Part shown: piece by piece, positions 36,382-44,368 of the stretch
Layout: every line of letters begins with the position of its first letter
Position numbering within the stretch: position 1 is the stretch's first letter
DNA from: an uncultured Clostridia bacterium
GTDB lineage: Bacteria > Bacillota > Clostridia > Lachnospirales > CAG-274
NCBI GenBank assembly: GCA_947628755.1
Contig: CANRBC010000012.1
Coordinates: 18,393-82,392 of the forward strand
Length of the DNA stretch: 64,000 bases
Direction of reading: 5' to 3'
Notes under the pieces: generated by a model
What the model was told of the DNA's origin: nothing
Database searches by the model: none
The model's input: the letters and a program-made list of their open reading frames with translations, nothing else
Translations under genes and position numbers: made by a program

Positions 36382-36428
36382 TTTTTATCTCCTTCCATAT
36401 AGTTTTTGTGGTTCGTGTGTTAGAAAAT

Positions 36429-36457
36429 ATGATACCACAAAAACTTATATTTGCCAA
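36429..36457 (-). promoter_or_regulatory. Sigma-A promoter of guaB
   Basis: Minus strand TTGGCA (36452-36457), 17 bases, TATCAT (36429-36434), about 48 bases before the start codon. No guanine riboswitch is evident in the short leader. Confidence 0.65.
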
Positions 36458-36569
36458 GTGGTTTTTGAAATTTTATCGGCGGTTTTGCCGACGTATATAA
36501 AATGCCGTTAAAATGATTATGAACACCGAGAAAATGAAAATGTTATATAAATGTGCTGCATGGGGTGTA

Positions 36570-37044
36570 GGGTTGGAGTTTTGTTTATTGTAATAGAGAT
36601 TTTTTTGTTTTAAAACGACCCTTCCACCATTTCTGCGTAATGCAGGCATTACTTGAAATGGTTCCCCTCCCCTCCGACGCCTGCAATAAAACACGTTGCG
36701 TTTTATCGCAAGGCTAGGGGAGGCAGGGGTATTGGCGACAACTCAAGCATCGCCTTTAAAAGTAAATAAGTAACTTTGGGAAGCGAATACCTAAGGCTCC
36801 CCTTACGAGAAGTTCAGCACTTTTGCCTGTGGCAAAAGCCAGCCCTCCTCACAACCCAGCCTCCCCTAGCCCGTCAGGGCGTCGGAGGGGAGGGGGACCG
36901 CCGTTAGGCGGTGGAAGGGTCGGGCTGTCAGATAATTCTTCTGTGCAATGAAGCTGGCAGGCACGTCAAAAATTTCGGATTAAGATATTTTTGAACGTGC
37001 CTGACTGAAGGGTCGATACGCATCTAAACAAAAATCCCCCCCAA
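36570..37044. repeat. Mosaic intergenic repeat, copy 4 (composite or nested)
   Basis: Left end GTTTTGTTTATTG, then CGACCC near 36613; an internal border GGGTCG (36917-36922); and an outer border AAGGGTCGATA with CTAAACAAAAAT (37024-37034). Between them are the CCTCCCCTAGCCCG..GGGCGTCGGAGG hairpin (in both orientations), the GCACTTTTGCC..GGCAAAAG module shared with copy 7, and the CCGCC/GGCGG end hairpin (36898-36911). The pattern suggests one element inserted into, or recombined with, another. The stretch 36458-37053 holds no gene I can support. Confidence 0.7.
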
Positions 37045-37053
37045 ACCAAACAA

Positions 37054-37092
37054 AGCTGTCGCATTATGACCTTTTCTTATAATGCGACAGCT
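37054..37092 (-). terminator. Conserved hairpin terminator of the feo operon
   Basis: Perfect 14-bp stem, AGCTGTCGCATTAT (37054-37067) and its complement (37079-37092). On the minus strand it is followed by TTGTTTGGTTTGGGG, then the repeat end. It lies seven bases past the stop of the small cysteine-rich gene. Confidence 0.7.
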
Positions 37093-37098
37093 ACGTAC

Positions 37099-37233
37099 TC
37101 AATGGCATTTATGGGAGCAGTTTTCGCAGCCGCAGCCACAGCCTCCTTTTCCGTTTTTCTTATCCTTTATCATTTTTGCTATAATAGATACCACTATTAT
37201 AAGGAGTATAAGTCCTACTATAAATGTGCCCAT
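37099..37233 (-). CDS. FeoB-associated cysteine-rich membrane protein
   Basis: A 44-residue protein missed by length cut-offs. The ATG at 37233 follows GAGGT. Residues 3-19 form one membrane helix (TFIVGLILLIIVVSIIA), then a lysine-rich stretch and a cysteine cluster CGCGCENCSHKCH to the end. This matches the small FeoB_associated family. The gene begins 16 bases after the feoB stop. Its job is probably to help FeoB-mediated iron entry, perhaps by binding iron at the membrane; the mechanism is not known. Confidence 0.88.
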   Translation of the reverse strand: MGTFIVGLILLIIVVSIIAKMIKDKKNGKGGCGCGCENCSHKCH

Positions 37234-37249
37234 TATACGACCTCATTTC

Positions 37250-39598
37250 TTATTCAGCCAAGGCTGTTCTCTTAAATGCGGTATTTTCCCTGTATGGTCT
37301 GAAAAGCATATAGAGTATACCCAATAATACAATGCCTGCTATTATTGTTCCCACACCGAAAGCTCCTGTGGTAATAAATGTGCCGAACTGATATACGCAA
37401 AGGGCGGCGGCATAGGCAAATACTGTTTGATAGCCTATTGCAAACCATGTCCATTTGGCGGAGTTCATTTCTCTTTTTATAGCGCCTATGGCGGCGAAGC
37501 ATGGAGCGCAAAGGAGATTGAATATAAGGAATGAATATGCCGCTATGGGAGTGTATGCTCCTGCAAGCTCGCCCCATATTTCAGAACCGTCCTCGGCGAC
37601 TTCGGCAAAGCCATAGAGTATACCGAATGTACCTACAACGTTTTCTTTAGCCACAAGGCCTGTAATAGCGGCAACGGCAGCCTTCCAGTCGCCGAAGCCA
37701 AGAGGAGTAAATACCCATGCGAAGGCTTTGCCTATGGAGGCAAGTATACCGTCGCTCAAATCGTCAACCATACCGAAGCCGTTTGCTGTAAAGCCGAAGT
37801 TAGATGTAAACCATACGAATATAGTTGAAAGAAGTATTATAGTGCCGGCCTTCTTTATAAATGACCAGCCTCTTTCCCACATACTTCTCAGTACGTTTGA
37901 TGCCGTAGGTATATGATAGGAGGGAAGCTCCATAACAAAGGGCGCAGGATCTCCTGCAAACATTTTTGTTTTCTTAAGTATTATGCCGGAAATAACTATT
38001 GCTGCTATTCCCACAAAGTATGCGCTTGGCGCTACCCACCATGCGCCGCCGAAAAGAGCGCCTGCTATAAGAGCTATAATAGGCAGCTTTGCGCCGCAGG
38101 GAATAAATGTTGTGGTCATAATAGTCATTTTTCTGTCTCTGTCGTTTTCTATTGTTCTTGACGCCATAACGCCCGGAACACCACAGCCTGTACCTATAAG
38201 CATAGGTATAAATGACTTGCCGGAAAGACCGAAGCGTCTGAATATTCTGTCCATTATAAATGCAACTCTCGCCATGTATCCGCAGGCCTCAAGAAAGGCA
38301 AGGAATATAAAGAGTATGAGCATCTGAGGAACAAAGCCAAGGACTGCTCCCACGCCTGCCACGATACCGTCAAGTATAAGGCTCTTGAGCCAATCTGCGC
38401 AGCCTATGGCGTCAAGTCCGGACTCTATAATGCCGGGAATACCCGGTATCCATATACCGAAATCCCCGTTGTCGGGCTCTTGGACGGTTTCCGCCTCTGC
38501 AATGGCAGTATCGGTTATTTCAACGGTTTCAATAATATTTCCGTCCTCGTCCTCTATATCAACAGAGTCTTCGCCTGCCTCTGCTGCTTCGAGTATAACG
38601 CCGGCTCTCTGGAAATTGGCAGCAGCTTCATCATAGTCGCTTCTGCCAATTCCGCACAGATACCAGCCGTCACCAAATACACCGTCGTTAGCCCAGTCTG
38701 TGGCGATAGTACCTACTGTGGTAACTGAAACATAATAGACAACAAACATAATTACGGCAAAGATTGGAAGTGCTAAAAATCGGTTTGTTACTACCTTGTC
38801 TATTTTGTCTGAAATACTGAGCTTACGGGTGCTTCTATGTACATAGCAGCTGTTTATTATGCTGCCGATATACTCGTATCTTTCGTTTGTAATAATGCTC
38901 TCGCTGTCGTCGTCCATTTTCTTTTCGACTGTTGAAATAATGTCCTCCACATCGGGTATACTGCCTGTTATTTCGCCTATTTTGTCATCTCTTTCAAAAA
39001 CCTTTACGGCACAGAAGCGCTTCTGATTATCGGGTACGCTTAGCTTTTCCGCTATTTTTTCAAGAGCTGCTTCTATTTCTTTATTGAATTTGTGTACTGT
39101 ATTCTGAGAGCCGCCTGCCGCCTTTACAGCTGCCTCCGCAGCCTCTTTTATGCCTGTGGATTTAAGGGCGGAGATTTCCACAACCTTAGCGCCCAGAGAT
39201 TTGCTCAGATTTTCAAGCTCCAGCTTATCTCCTGTTTTATCAAGTATATCCTTCATGTTGACGGCTACCACAACGGGAATGCCTAGTTCTATAAGCTGAG
39301 TTGTAAGATAGAGATTTCTCTCAAGATTAGTACCGTCTACAATGTTGAGTATTGCGTCGGGTCTTTCCTTTATAATATAGTTTCTTGCCACTACCTCCTC
39401 AAGAGTGTAGGGTGAAAGAGAATATATGCCGGGTAAATCCACAATACTTACGTCCTTGTGTCCCTTTAATTTTCCCTCTTTCTTTTCCACGGTAACACCG
39501 GGCCAGTTTCCCACAAACTGATTAGAGCCTGTAAGAGCGTTGAATAATGTTGTCTTGCCGGAATTGGGATTTCCCGCAAGGGCAATAGTTATAGCCAT
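37250..39598 (-). CDS. feoB: Ferrous iron transport protein B
   Basis: 782 residues. The N-terminal GTPase has G1 GNPNSGKT (8-15), the DLPGIYSLSPYT switch segment and G4 NMKD; a helical spacer follows to about 270. The membrane part has the paired gate regions, including the CGVPGVMASRTIEND segment, and ends in a hydrophobic tail. Between the first membrane helices lies an unusually long acidic extracytoplasmic loop (about residues 300-385) rich in Asp and Glu. ATG 39598 follows AAAGGAG. It imports Fe(II). An operator-like palindrome sits just upstream. Confidence 0.96.
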   Translation of the reverse strand: MAITIALAGNPNSGKTTLFNALTGSNQFVGNWPGVTVEKKEGKLKGHKDVSIVDLPGIYSLSPYTLEEVVARNYIIKERPDAILNIVDGTNLERNLYLTTQLIELGIPVVVAVNMKDILDKTGDKLELENLSKSLGAKVVEISALKSTGIKEAAEAAVKAAGGSQNTVHKFNKEIEAALEKIAEKLSVPDNQKRFCAVKVFERDDKIGEITGSIPDVEDIISTVEKKMDDDSESIITNERYEYIGSIINSCYVHRSTRKLSISDKIDKVVTNRFLALPIFAVIMFVVYYVSVTTVGTIATDWANDGVFGDGWYLCGIGRSDYDEAAANFQRAGVILEAAEAGEDSVDIEDEDGNIIETVEITDTAIAEAETVQEPDNGDFGIWIPGIPGIIESGLDAIGCADWLKSLILDGIVAGVGAVLGFVPQMLILFIFLAFLEACGYMARVAFIMDRIFRRFGLSGKSFIPMLIGTGCGVPGVMASRTIENDRDRKMTIMTTTFIPCGAKLPIIALIAGALFGGAWWVAPSAYFVGIAAIVISGIILKKTKMFAGDPAPFVMELPSYHIPTASNVLRSMWERGWSFIKKAGTIILLSTIFVWFTSNFGFTANGFGMVDDLSDGILASIGKAFAWVFTPLGFGDWKAAVAAITGLVAKENVVGTFGILYGFAEVAEDGSEIWGELAGAYTPIAAYSFLIFNLLCAPCFAAIGAIKREMNSAKWTWFAIGYQTVFAYAAALCVYQFGTFITTGAFGVGTIIAGIVLLGILYMLFRPYRENTAFKRTALAE

Positions 39599-39636
39599 TT
39601 TATATCTCCTTTCTTGGTTAGGCATAGCTTATTTAA

Positions 39637-39650
39637 TTAGCCAATGCTAA
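39637..39650. promoter_or_regulatory. DtxR-like operator between feoA and feoB
   Basis: TTAGCCAATGCTAA, a TTAGC-N4-GCTAA palindrome 39 bases upstream of the feoB start. The same half-sites occur at 40255-40268. An iron-responsive DtxR/IdeR-type repressor is the likeliest binder; that is inference. Confidence 0.5.
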
Positions 39651-39669
39651 CGTATGTGTAAAAAAATAT

Positions 39670-39891
39670 TTATTCTACCACTATCATTTCAGAATCAGCT
39701 TTTCTGAGACTTAGCTCATAGCCTCTTACGGTCACTTCAATAGGGTCACCGAGAGGAGCTACCTTGCGCACATATATTTCCGTGCCCTTTGTGATACCCA
39801 TATCCATTATTCTTCGCTTTACCGGACCTGCGCCGTCAAGCCTTACTACCTTTACGGTATCGCCTATTTTGACGTTTCTAAGCGTTTTCAT
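39670..39891 (-). CDS. feoA: FeoA-family protein (second copy)
   Basis: 73 residues, an SH3-like FeoA domain (KIGDTVKVVRL, KRRIMDMGITKGTEIYV, DPIEVTVRGYELSLRK). FeoA proteins bind FeoB and modulate its GTPase or transport. ATG 39891 lies six bases after GAGGTG; GTG 39900 is part of that site. It is the middle gene of a feoA-feoA-feoB set, a common clostridial arrangement. Confidence 0.92.
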   Translation of the reverse strand: MKTLRNVKIGDTVKVVRLDGAGPVKRRIMDMGITKGTEIYVRKVAPLGDPIEVTVRGYELSLRKADSEMIVVE

Positions 39892-39982
39892 TTTACTCAC
39901 CTCATATTTATATTTATATGTATCGGCAATGACCGATATTAATACAGTCTAGGGGCATAGGGTAAGCTGCGGCAATAATTTC

Positions 39983-40192
39983 CTATACCATAATTCTGTT
40001 GGCTATTGCTTGGCTTATGGCAACTCTTGTATCCTTTACGTTTACTATAACGTTGCCTGCCGTATGATTGACAACGATTACCTCGCTGCCGCTGACAAAG
40101 CCGAGACTTTCGAGAAAATGCTTTATTTCCTCTTTACCGCTTATTTTTTTAATTATATTTTTTTCTCCTACAGAAGCCATTGTCAAGGGCAT
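39983..40192 (-). CDS. feoA: FeoA-family protein (first copy)
   Basis: 69 residues. It has the FeoA core (KHFLESLGFVSGSEVIVVNH, NVIVNVKDTRVAISQAIANRIMV) and is more diverged than the second copy. ATG 40192 follows GGAGGTG by six bases. It is the first gene of the feo operon, just behind the operator-bearing promoter. The two FeoA proteins may form a heteromer on FeoB; this is inference. Confidence 0.9.
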   Translation of the reverse strand: MPLTMASVGEKNIIKKISGKEEIKHFLESLGFVSGSEVIVVNHTAGNVIVNVKDTRVAISQAIANRIMV

Positions 40193-40254
40193 ACAGTTCA
40201 CCTCCGCAAAAAATTATTAGCTGACGCTTACCGCGTAAGCTATATACAACTAAA

Positions 40255-40268
40255 TTAGCAAATGCTAA
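40255..40268. promoter_or_regulatory. DtxR-like operator at the feo promoter
   Basis: TTAGCAAATGCTAA, a perfect TTAGC-N4-GCTAA palindrome covering the expected start site of the feo transcript, 13 bases downstream of the -10 box. A bound repressor there would block initiation when iron is plentiful. A further inverted repeat GCTTAC-N3-GTAAGC (40226-40240) lies between it and feoA. Confidence 0.6.
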
Positions 40269-40280
40269 CTCAACAATAAT

Positions 40281-40309
40281 ACTTTACCTCTTTTTTACCC
40301 TTTTGTCAA
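40281..40309 (-). promoter_or_regulatory. Promoter of the feo operon
   Basis: Minus strand TTGACA (40304-40309), 17 bases, TAAAGT (40281-40286). Confidence 0.55.
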
Positions 40310-40357
40310 TAGCAAATTCAAATTTTTTTTATTTATATTTACTGTCAAAATTAAGCA

Positions 40358-40425
40358 TAAATTCATCCACAAACAAAACAAAGCTGTCCCATTATGACTT
40401 TTTCGTTAATCATAACGCGACAGCT
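40358..40425 (-). terminator. Conserved hairpin terminator of the two-component operon, with repeat stub
   Basis: AGCTGTCCCATTATGA (40382-40397) and TCATAACGCGACAGCT (40410-40425) pair with two mismatches. On the minus strand it lies ten bases past the histidine kinase stop and is followed by TTGTTTTGTTTGTGG and ATGAATTTAT, the conserved entry to the mosaic repeat, but the repeat body is missing here. Confidence 0.65.
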
Positions 40426-40435
40426 CAGTGTTTCA

Positions 40436-42586
40436 TTATCTGTTGAGTACGATTATTATTTTGAAAAGATCTCCGTCTGTTACTATATTCATAGTTCCTC
40501 CGTGAAGCTCAACTATACTCTTGGCTATGGAAAGACCCAAGCCTGAGCCTTCCGTAGTACGGGAGGAGTCTCCTCTTTTGAATCTTTCAAAAAGCTCGTC
40601 CGCTTCAAAATCCATGCTATAATTGGCTACGTTTTTGAACACTATGGTTACGGTGGAATCTCCCTCTTTAATATCTATATAGGCTCTTGAGCCTTTGGGA
40701 GAATACTTAAGTATATTGTTGAGGAGATTGTCAAAAACTCTCCACATTTTCTGCCCGTCTATATTTACGAGAAGAGGAGCGGGAGGCTTTGTGACTATAA
40801 ATTCTATACCGGATTCCTCTATTTTGTAGGAAAGCTCTCCCATTGTCTGGTCCAGAAGCGCTATTATATCCGAATGTACAAGCTCCAGCTCCATTTGACC
40901 GCTTGACAGCTTTGACGCCTCGAAAAGGTCGTCTATAAGTATTTTAAGACGCTTTGATTTGTTGTCTATTACGTCTATATATTCCTCTGCCTTTTTGTCC
41001 TGTATGTTCAGCTCCTTAAGAAGAGAAACATAGCTTATTATAGAGGTCAGCGGAGTTTTAAGGTCATGGGATACGTTTGTAATAAGCTCTGTTTTGAGCC
41101 TTTCGCTTTTAAGGCTTTCCTCCATTGTCTTTTTAAGTCCGTTGTTTATGTTGTTTATATTGTTGAGAGATGTGGTGAAAAGTCCCTTTTGCTCCGGTAT
41201 GGTATCCATATTGCCGTTGGCAAGCTCCTGCAAATAGTATCTCAGTTTTATCTGAGCTACTATCGCCTTGAAGGCTATAATAAGGAAAAATATTATTATA
41301 TATGAGAATATAAGGACTCCAAGCGTCCGCAGTATACGAAAGCCAGGCAGGGATACAAACATAACGCCCAGAACAAAGAGTATTGATATTACATCGAACA
41401 CCAGTATAGCCGTAAAGGTACGCTTTTGCGTCTTAAACGCCAGCTTAAGGTCGTTTATCATCTCATAGCCGAATCTGAAATCTGGCGCGCTAAGCAAAAG
41501 CCTGGGAGCCTTGACTATATTCAGTATATAGGCTATGGCAAGAAATACATTCTCCAGTATAAAGCAGCCTATACATATCATAAGGAATATGAGAGGGAAT
41601 CTTCCACTTACAAAACATTCCGTAAGAGCCGCACCCGAATACTTAATATAGAAAAAGGACACTCTTAAAAGCATAGTTACAAGAGGTATTATGATTATAA
41701 GAGGAAGTCTTATATAGCTTTTGTAGAGCCTCATTAAAGTCGCCATAAAATATTTTCTGTTATAGAGCCACAGAAATGATATTATCGCTGCAGCGCAGCA
41801 CAGAAGACAAAGAGGCAGATATACGGAGGACAGCACCTGATTGTATTTTATCTTGTTGTGCAGCATGACCATCTGTCCCTTTACATCGGCAGAGGTCGTT
41901 TCGGGTATTGATATTTTACATATAAGACCGTTGCCTGTAAAGCTGTCGTTTAGCTTAGAGCCGTTGAAATTAAGGCTGAATATATCGTCGCTAAGTGATA
42001 TGACCTCATAGGAGCTTTCCTTATAGAAATCCTCTGTATTGCTGGCTATTACCCTGCTGAGCAGCTTACTGTAAAGAGAAAAATGAAAATCGTCGTTTGT
42101 CTTGAGATATTCCTCAACGGCGTTGTAGTTATTGACTGCCTCGGAGAGCATAGCCTGATGCTCAAGTATACTGTCTACTGTCATATTCTTTATGTCTATG
42201 TCATAAAGCTCATCAGGCTCAATAGTATAATAGCTGCTGCTGTCCCTGTCCGGACCCGTGTTGCGCGTTTCATATTGAAAGGTACGGGCGGCAGAACGGT
42301 TTGCGCTTTTTATTTCTCCCGTGGATATATAGCTGTCTATTTCAGTGAGCTTTTGCTCAGCCTGTTCTATGTCGAAATTGTTGTAGTAAATATAGTATCT
42401 CTGGAGATTTTTGGCATAGCGTATTGCCATATCCTTTATTTCGGGACTGTTCTTGAAATAGGATACGCTTTTGCTGTCATAGGGCAGCTTCTTTTCAAAG
42501 CCTGTCAGCACAGTGCAGCTGAGAAGCACAATGGACAGTATAAGCAGCAGAACTGCCGTAATTTTATTTTGATATCTTGTATCCAA
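40436..42586 (-). CDS. Sensor histidine kinase
   Basis: 716 residues. One membrane helix (8-28), an extracytoplasmic domain to about 245, then about five further membrane helices (252-445), a short linker, HisKA with His507 in NVSHDLKTPLTS, and HATPase with the GSGLGLSIAKSIVELHGG box. The start is TTG 42586 with a weak GTGGGG site, and it overlaps the regulator gene by 23 bases, so translation is coupled. The multi-helix sensor resembles antibiotic- or envelope-stress kinases in clostridia; the signal is unknown. Confidence 0.92.
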   Translation of the reverse strand: MDTRYQNKITAVLLLILSIVLLSCTVLTGFEKKLPYDSKSVSYFKNSPEIKDMAIRYAKNLQRYYIYYNNFDIEQAEQKLTEIDSYISTGEIKSANRSAARTFQYETRNTGPDRDSSSYYTIEPDELYDIDIKNMTVDSILEHQAMLSEAVNNYNAVEEYLKTNDDFHFSLYSKLLSRVIASNTEDFYKESSYEVISLSDDIFSLNFNGSKLNDSFTGNGLICKISIPETTSADVKGQMVMLHNKIKYNQVLSSVYLPLCLLCCAAAIISFLWLYNRKYFMATLMRLYKSYIRLPLIIIIPLVTMLLRVSFFYIKYSGAALTECFVSGRFPLIFLMICIGCFILENVFLAIAYILNIVKAPRLLLSAPDFRFGYEMINDLKLAFKTQKRTFTAILVFDVISILFVLGVMFVSLPGFRILRTLGVLIFSYIIIFFLIIAFKAIVAQIKLRYYLQELANGNMDTIPEQKGLFTTSLNNINNINNGLKKTMEESLKSERLKTELITNVSHDLKTPLTSIISYVSLLKELNIQDKKAEEYIDVIDNKSKRLKILIDDLFEASKLSSGQMELELVHSDIIALLDQTMGELSYKIEESGIEFIVTKPPAPLLVNIDGQKMWRVFDNLLNNILKYSPKGSRAYIDIKEGDSTVTIVFKNVANYSMDFEADELFERFKRGDSSRTTEGSGLGLSIAKSIVELHGGTMNIVTDGDLFKIIIVLNR

Positions 42587-43256
42587 TTCCCCACACCACC
42601 TTCAGATACATAGGTTCCTTTGGGTTTACCTCTATTTTTTCTCTTATTCGTCTTATGTGAACGGCTACGGTATTTTCACTGTTTATAAAAGGCTCGTTCC
42701 ATACCTTCTCGTATATTTCCTCTATTGAGAATATAACGTTGGGATTCTCCATTAAAAGCTGGAGTATCTTGAATTCTATGGGAGTCAGCTTTACGGGCTT
42801 GTCGTCCAGCTTTACCTCCTTTGTTTTCTTGTTGAGATAAAGTCCCCTTATTACAAGCTCGTCGTTTGTCTGCTGAAAGCTGCCGAATTTGGTATATCTC
42901 CTTAGATTGGACTTTACTCTTGCTATAAGCTCAAGGAAATTAAAGGGCTTTGTAATATAGTCGTCTGCGCCTATGTTAAGCCCCAGTATTATATCCTTGT
43001 CCTCGGACTTGGCGGAAAGCACTATAATAGGTATCTCCTTGTCCTTCCTTATTTTCAGTATTGCCTGTATGCCGTCCATTTTTGGCATCATAAGGTCCAT
43101 TATTATAAGATGTATGTCGGGATGCTCCTGAAGCACATTAAGAGCCTCCTCGCCGTTAGAGGCAGTGTACACCTTCATTTGCTCGTTTTCAAGATATATT
43201 TCTATAGCCTGCAATATTTCCTTGTCGTCATCTGCAACCAGTATTTTATATTCCAT
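42564..43256 (-). CDS. OmpR-family response regulator
   Basis: 230 residues. The receiver has the acidic pair in ADDDKE (9-11), the phospho-acceptor Asp54 (IIMDLMMPKMDG) and Lys in YITKPFNF; the C-terminal winged helix (about 130-230) ends in VHIRRIREKIEVNPKEPMYLKVVWGIGYK, the VanR type. ATG 43256 follows AAGGAGG; the long upstream extension is not coding. It partners the kinase that overlaps its end. Targets are not visible; it may regulate its own operon. Confidence 0.95.
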   Translation of the reverse strand: MEYKILVADDDKEILQAIEIYLENEQMKVYTASNGEEALNVLQEHPDIHLIIMDLMMPKMDGIQAILKIRKDKEIPIIVLSAKSEDKDIILGLNIGADDYITKPFNFLELIARVKSNLRRYTKFGSFQQTNDELVIRGLYLNKKTKEVKLDDKPVKLTPIEFKILQLLMENPNVIFSIEEIYEKVWNEPFINSENTVAVHIRRIREKIEVNPKEPMYLKVVWGIGYKISK

Positions 43257-43363
43257 ATTTTCCTCCTTGACCGTTATGCCTATATTTCCATATATAAATA
43301 ATAGTAACATAATATCCTGCATTTTTACAGATATTTTTATTAATATTTGATTAAGATTTTCAA

Positions 43364-43397
43364 TAAAAAAGTGAGAAGCCGCAGCAGCCTCCCACTT
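43364..43397 (-). terminator. Terminator of the BrnT/BrnA operon
   Basis: On the minus strand AAGTGGGAGGC and GCTTCTCACTT pair over 11 positions with G-U wobbles around a TGCTGCG loop, followed by a T-run (TTTTTT). It lies just past the antitoxin stop. Confidence 0.65.
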
Positions 43398-43418
43398 TAA
43401 AGCACTCAACAAATATCA

Positions 43419-43628
43419 CTATGTCCAGGACAGCTTGAGTTCCCTTTTGTTTTCAGAGCAATCTGCAAGATACAGATTTATAAGAGTTTGGTAGGGGATT
43501 CCGGAGGATTTAGCCTGCGCCTTGAAATAATCTATAACATCACTGTCAATATTTATTGTGATTTGTTTCTTTAATTTTTTTGTATATGGATTTTTCCTTG
43601 CTTCTGTGAAATCATACTCATCTCTCAT
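43419..43628 (-). CDS. brnA: BrnA-type ribbon-helix-helix antitoxin
   Basis: 69 residues. A C-terminal ribbon-helix-helix segment (KKQITINIDSDVIDYFKAQAKSSGIPYQTLINLYL) follows a short toxin-binding start. It overlaps the upstream toxin gene by 11 bases, the usual BrnT-BrnA order with toxin first. ATG 43628 lies six bases after GAGGTG. It should neutralise BrnT and repress the operon. Confidence 0.85.
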   Translation of the reverse strand: MRDEYDFTEARKNPYTKKLKKQITINIDSDVIDYFKAQAKSSGIPYQTLINLYLADCSENKRELKLSWT

Positions 43629-43923
43629 AATATTCACCTCTCATATGGTATTGTTCTGCTTCTGACTTGGTTGCTTTTCGGGCGGATATAATACGGATAA
43701 CAGCTTCATTATTTCTGTAGCAATGACAAACTACGAGCAAATTAGCTTTTTTACTAAAGCCCAATATTATAAACCTATCCTCCTCTTCGGAATGCTCAGG
43801 GTCGTCTATTACCAATGATTCTTCATCATAAAATACAGTCTTTGCTTCTTCAAATGATATTTTATGCTTAATTTGATTGAGCCTATCCTTATTACTATCC
43901 CATTCAAATTTTATAATATCCAT
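43618..43923 (-). CDS. brnT: BrnT-type toxin (ribonuclease)
   Basis: 101 residues of the BrnT family, with the opening FEWDSNKDRLNQIKHKISFEEAKTVF, the DDPEHSEEEDRFIILGFS core and the IRIISARKATKSEAEQY ending. BrnT is a RelE-like RNase of type II toxin-antitoxin systems. The upstream 40 bases are AT-rich with ATTAT/ATAAT dyads that may be the operator. The pair is a small accessory module between the two-component operon and the hydrogenase maturation genes. Confidence 0.88.
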   Translation of the reverse strand: MDIIKFEWDSNKDRLNQIKHKISFEEAKTVFYDEESLVIDDPEHSEEEDRFIILGFSKKANLLVVCHCYRNNEAVIRIISARKATKSEAEQYHMRGEYYER

Positions 43924-44017
43924 AATTATATTATAATTATATAATAATTATCTGTCAACTGTTAAAAATTATTTTTTTATGTTTGTATCGGTTACATTAT
44001 TTTTATATAATTTCCGG

Positions 44018-44046
44018 TTGATATATTAAAAATAATGTGCTATTAT
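44018..44046 (+). promoter_or_regulatory. Promoter of the hydrogenase-maturation operon
   Basis: TTGATA (44018-44023), 17 bases, TATTAT (44041-44046), 35 bases before the first gene. Confidence 0.55.
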
Positions 44047-44080
44047 AATTAATAATCATTATTTATAAGGTGGTGAAAAA

Positions 44081-44323
44081 ATGGACGAAACAAGAGTTGC
44101 CCTTATAGGCATAGTTGTAGACGACACCAAGTCCGCAGCAGGAATAAACGAGCTGCTCCATGAGTACAGCCAATATGTTGTGGCAAGAATGGGCGTCCCT
44201 TACAGAAAAAAGGATATTTCTATAATAAGCGTCGTGCTGGATGCGCCAAACGATATTATAAACGCTTTATCAGGAAAGCTGGGACAGCTTGAAGGAGTAA
44301 GCACAAAAACAATATATAATTAA
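44081..44323 (+). CDS. TM1266-family iron-only hydrogenase system regulator
   Basis: 80 residues with an ACT-like (NikR C-terminal-like) fold: RVALIGIVVDDTKSAAGINELLHEY and DISIISVVLDAPNDIINALSGKLG. The family is nearly always found beside [FeFe]-hydrogenase genes and is thought to regulate them, though it lacks a DNA-binding domain. AAGGTGG precedes the ATG. It opens the operon with hydG and hydF. Confidence 0.88.
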   Translation: MDETRVALIGIVVDDTKSAAGINELLHEYSQYVVARMGVPYRKKDISIISVVLDAPNDIINALSGKLGQLEGVSTKTIYN

Positions 44324-44368
44324 TCTAACGGGAAAGAAATTCTGACCCGAAAGAAAGGAGAAATAAAA

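Noticed and set aside
36382..36428. Purine riboswitch upstream of guaB
   Set aside because: The leader from the predicted promoter is only about 40 bases, too short for the aptamer, and lacks its conserved bases.
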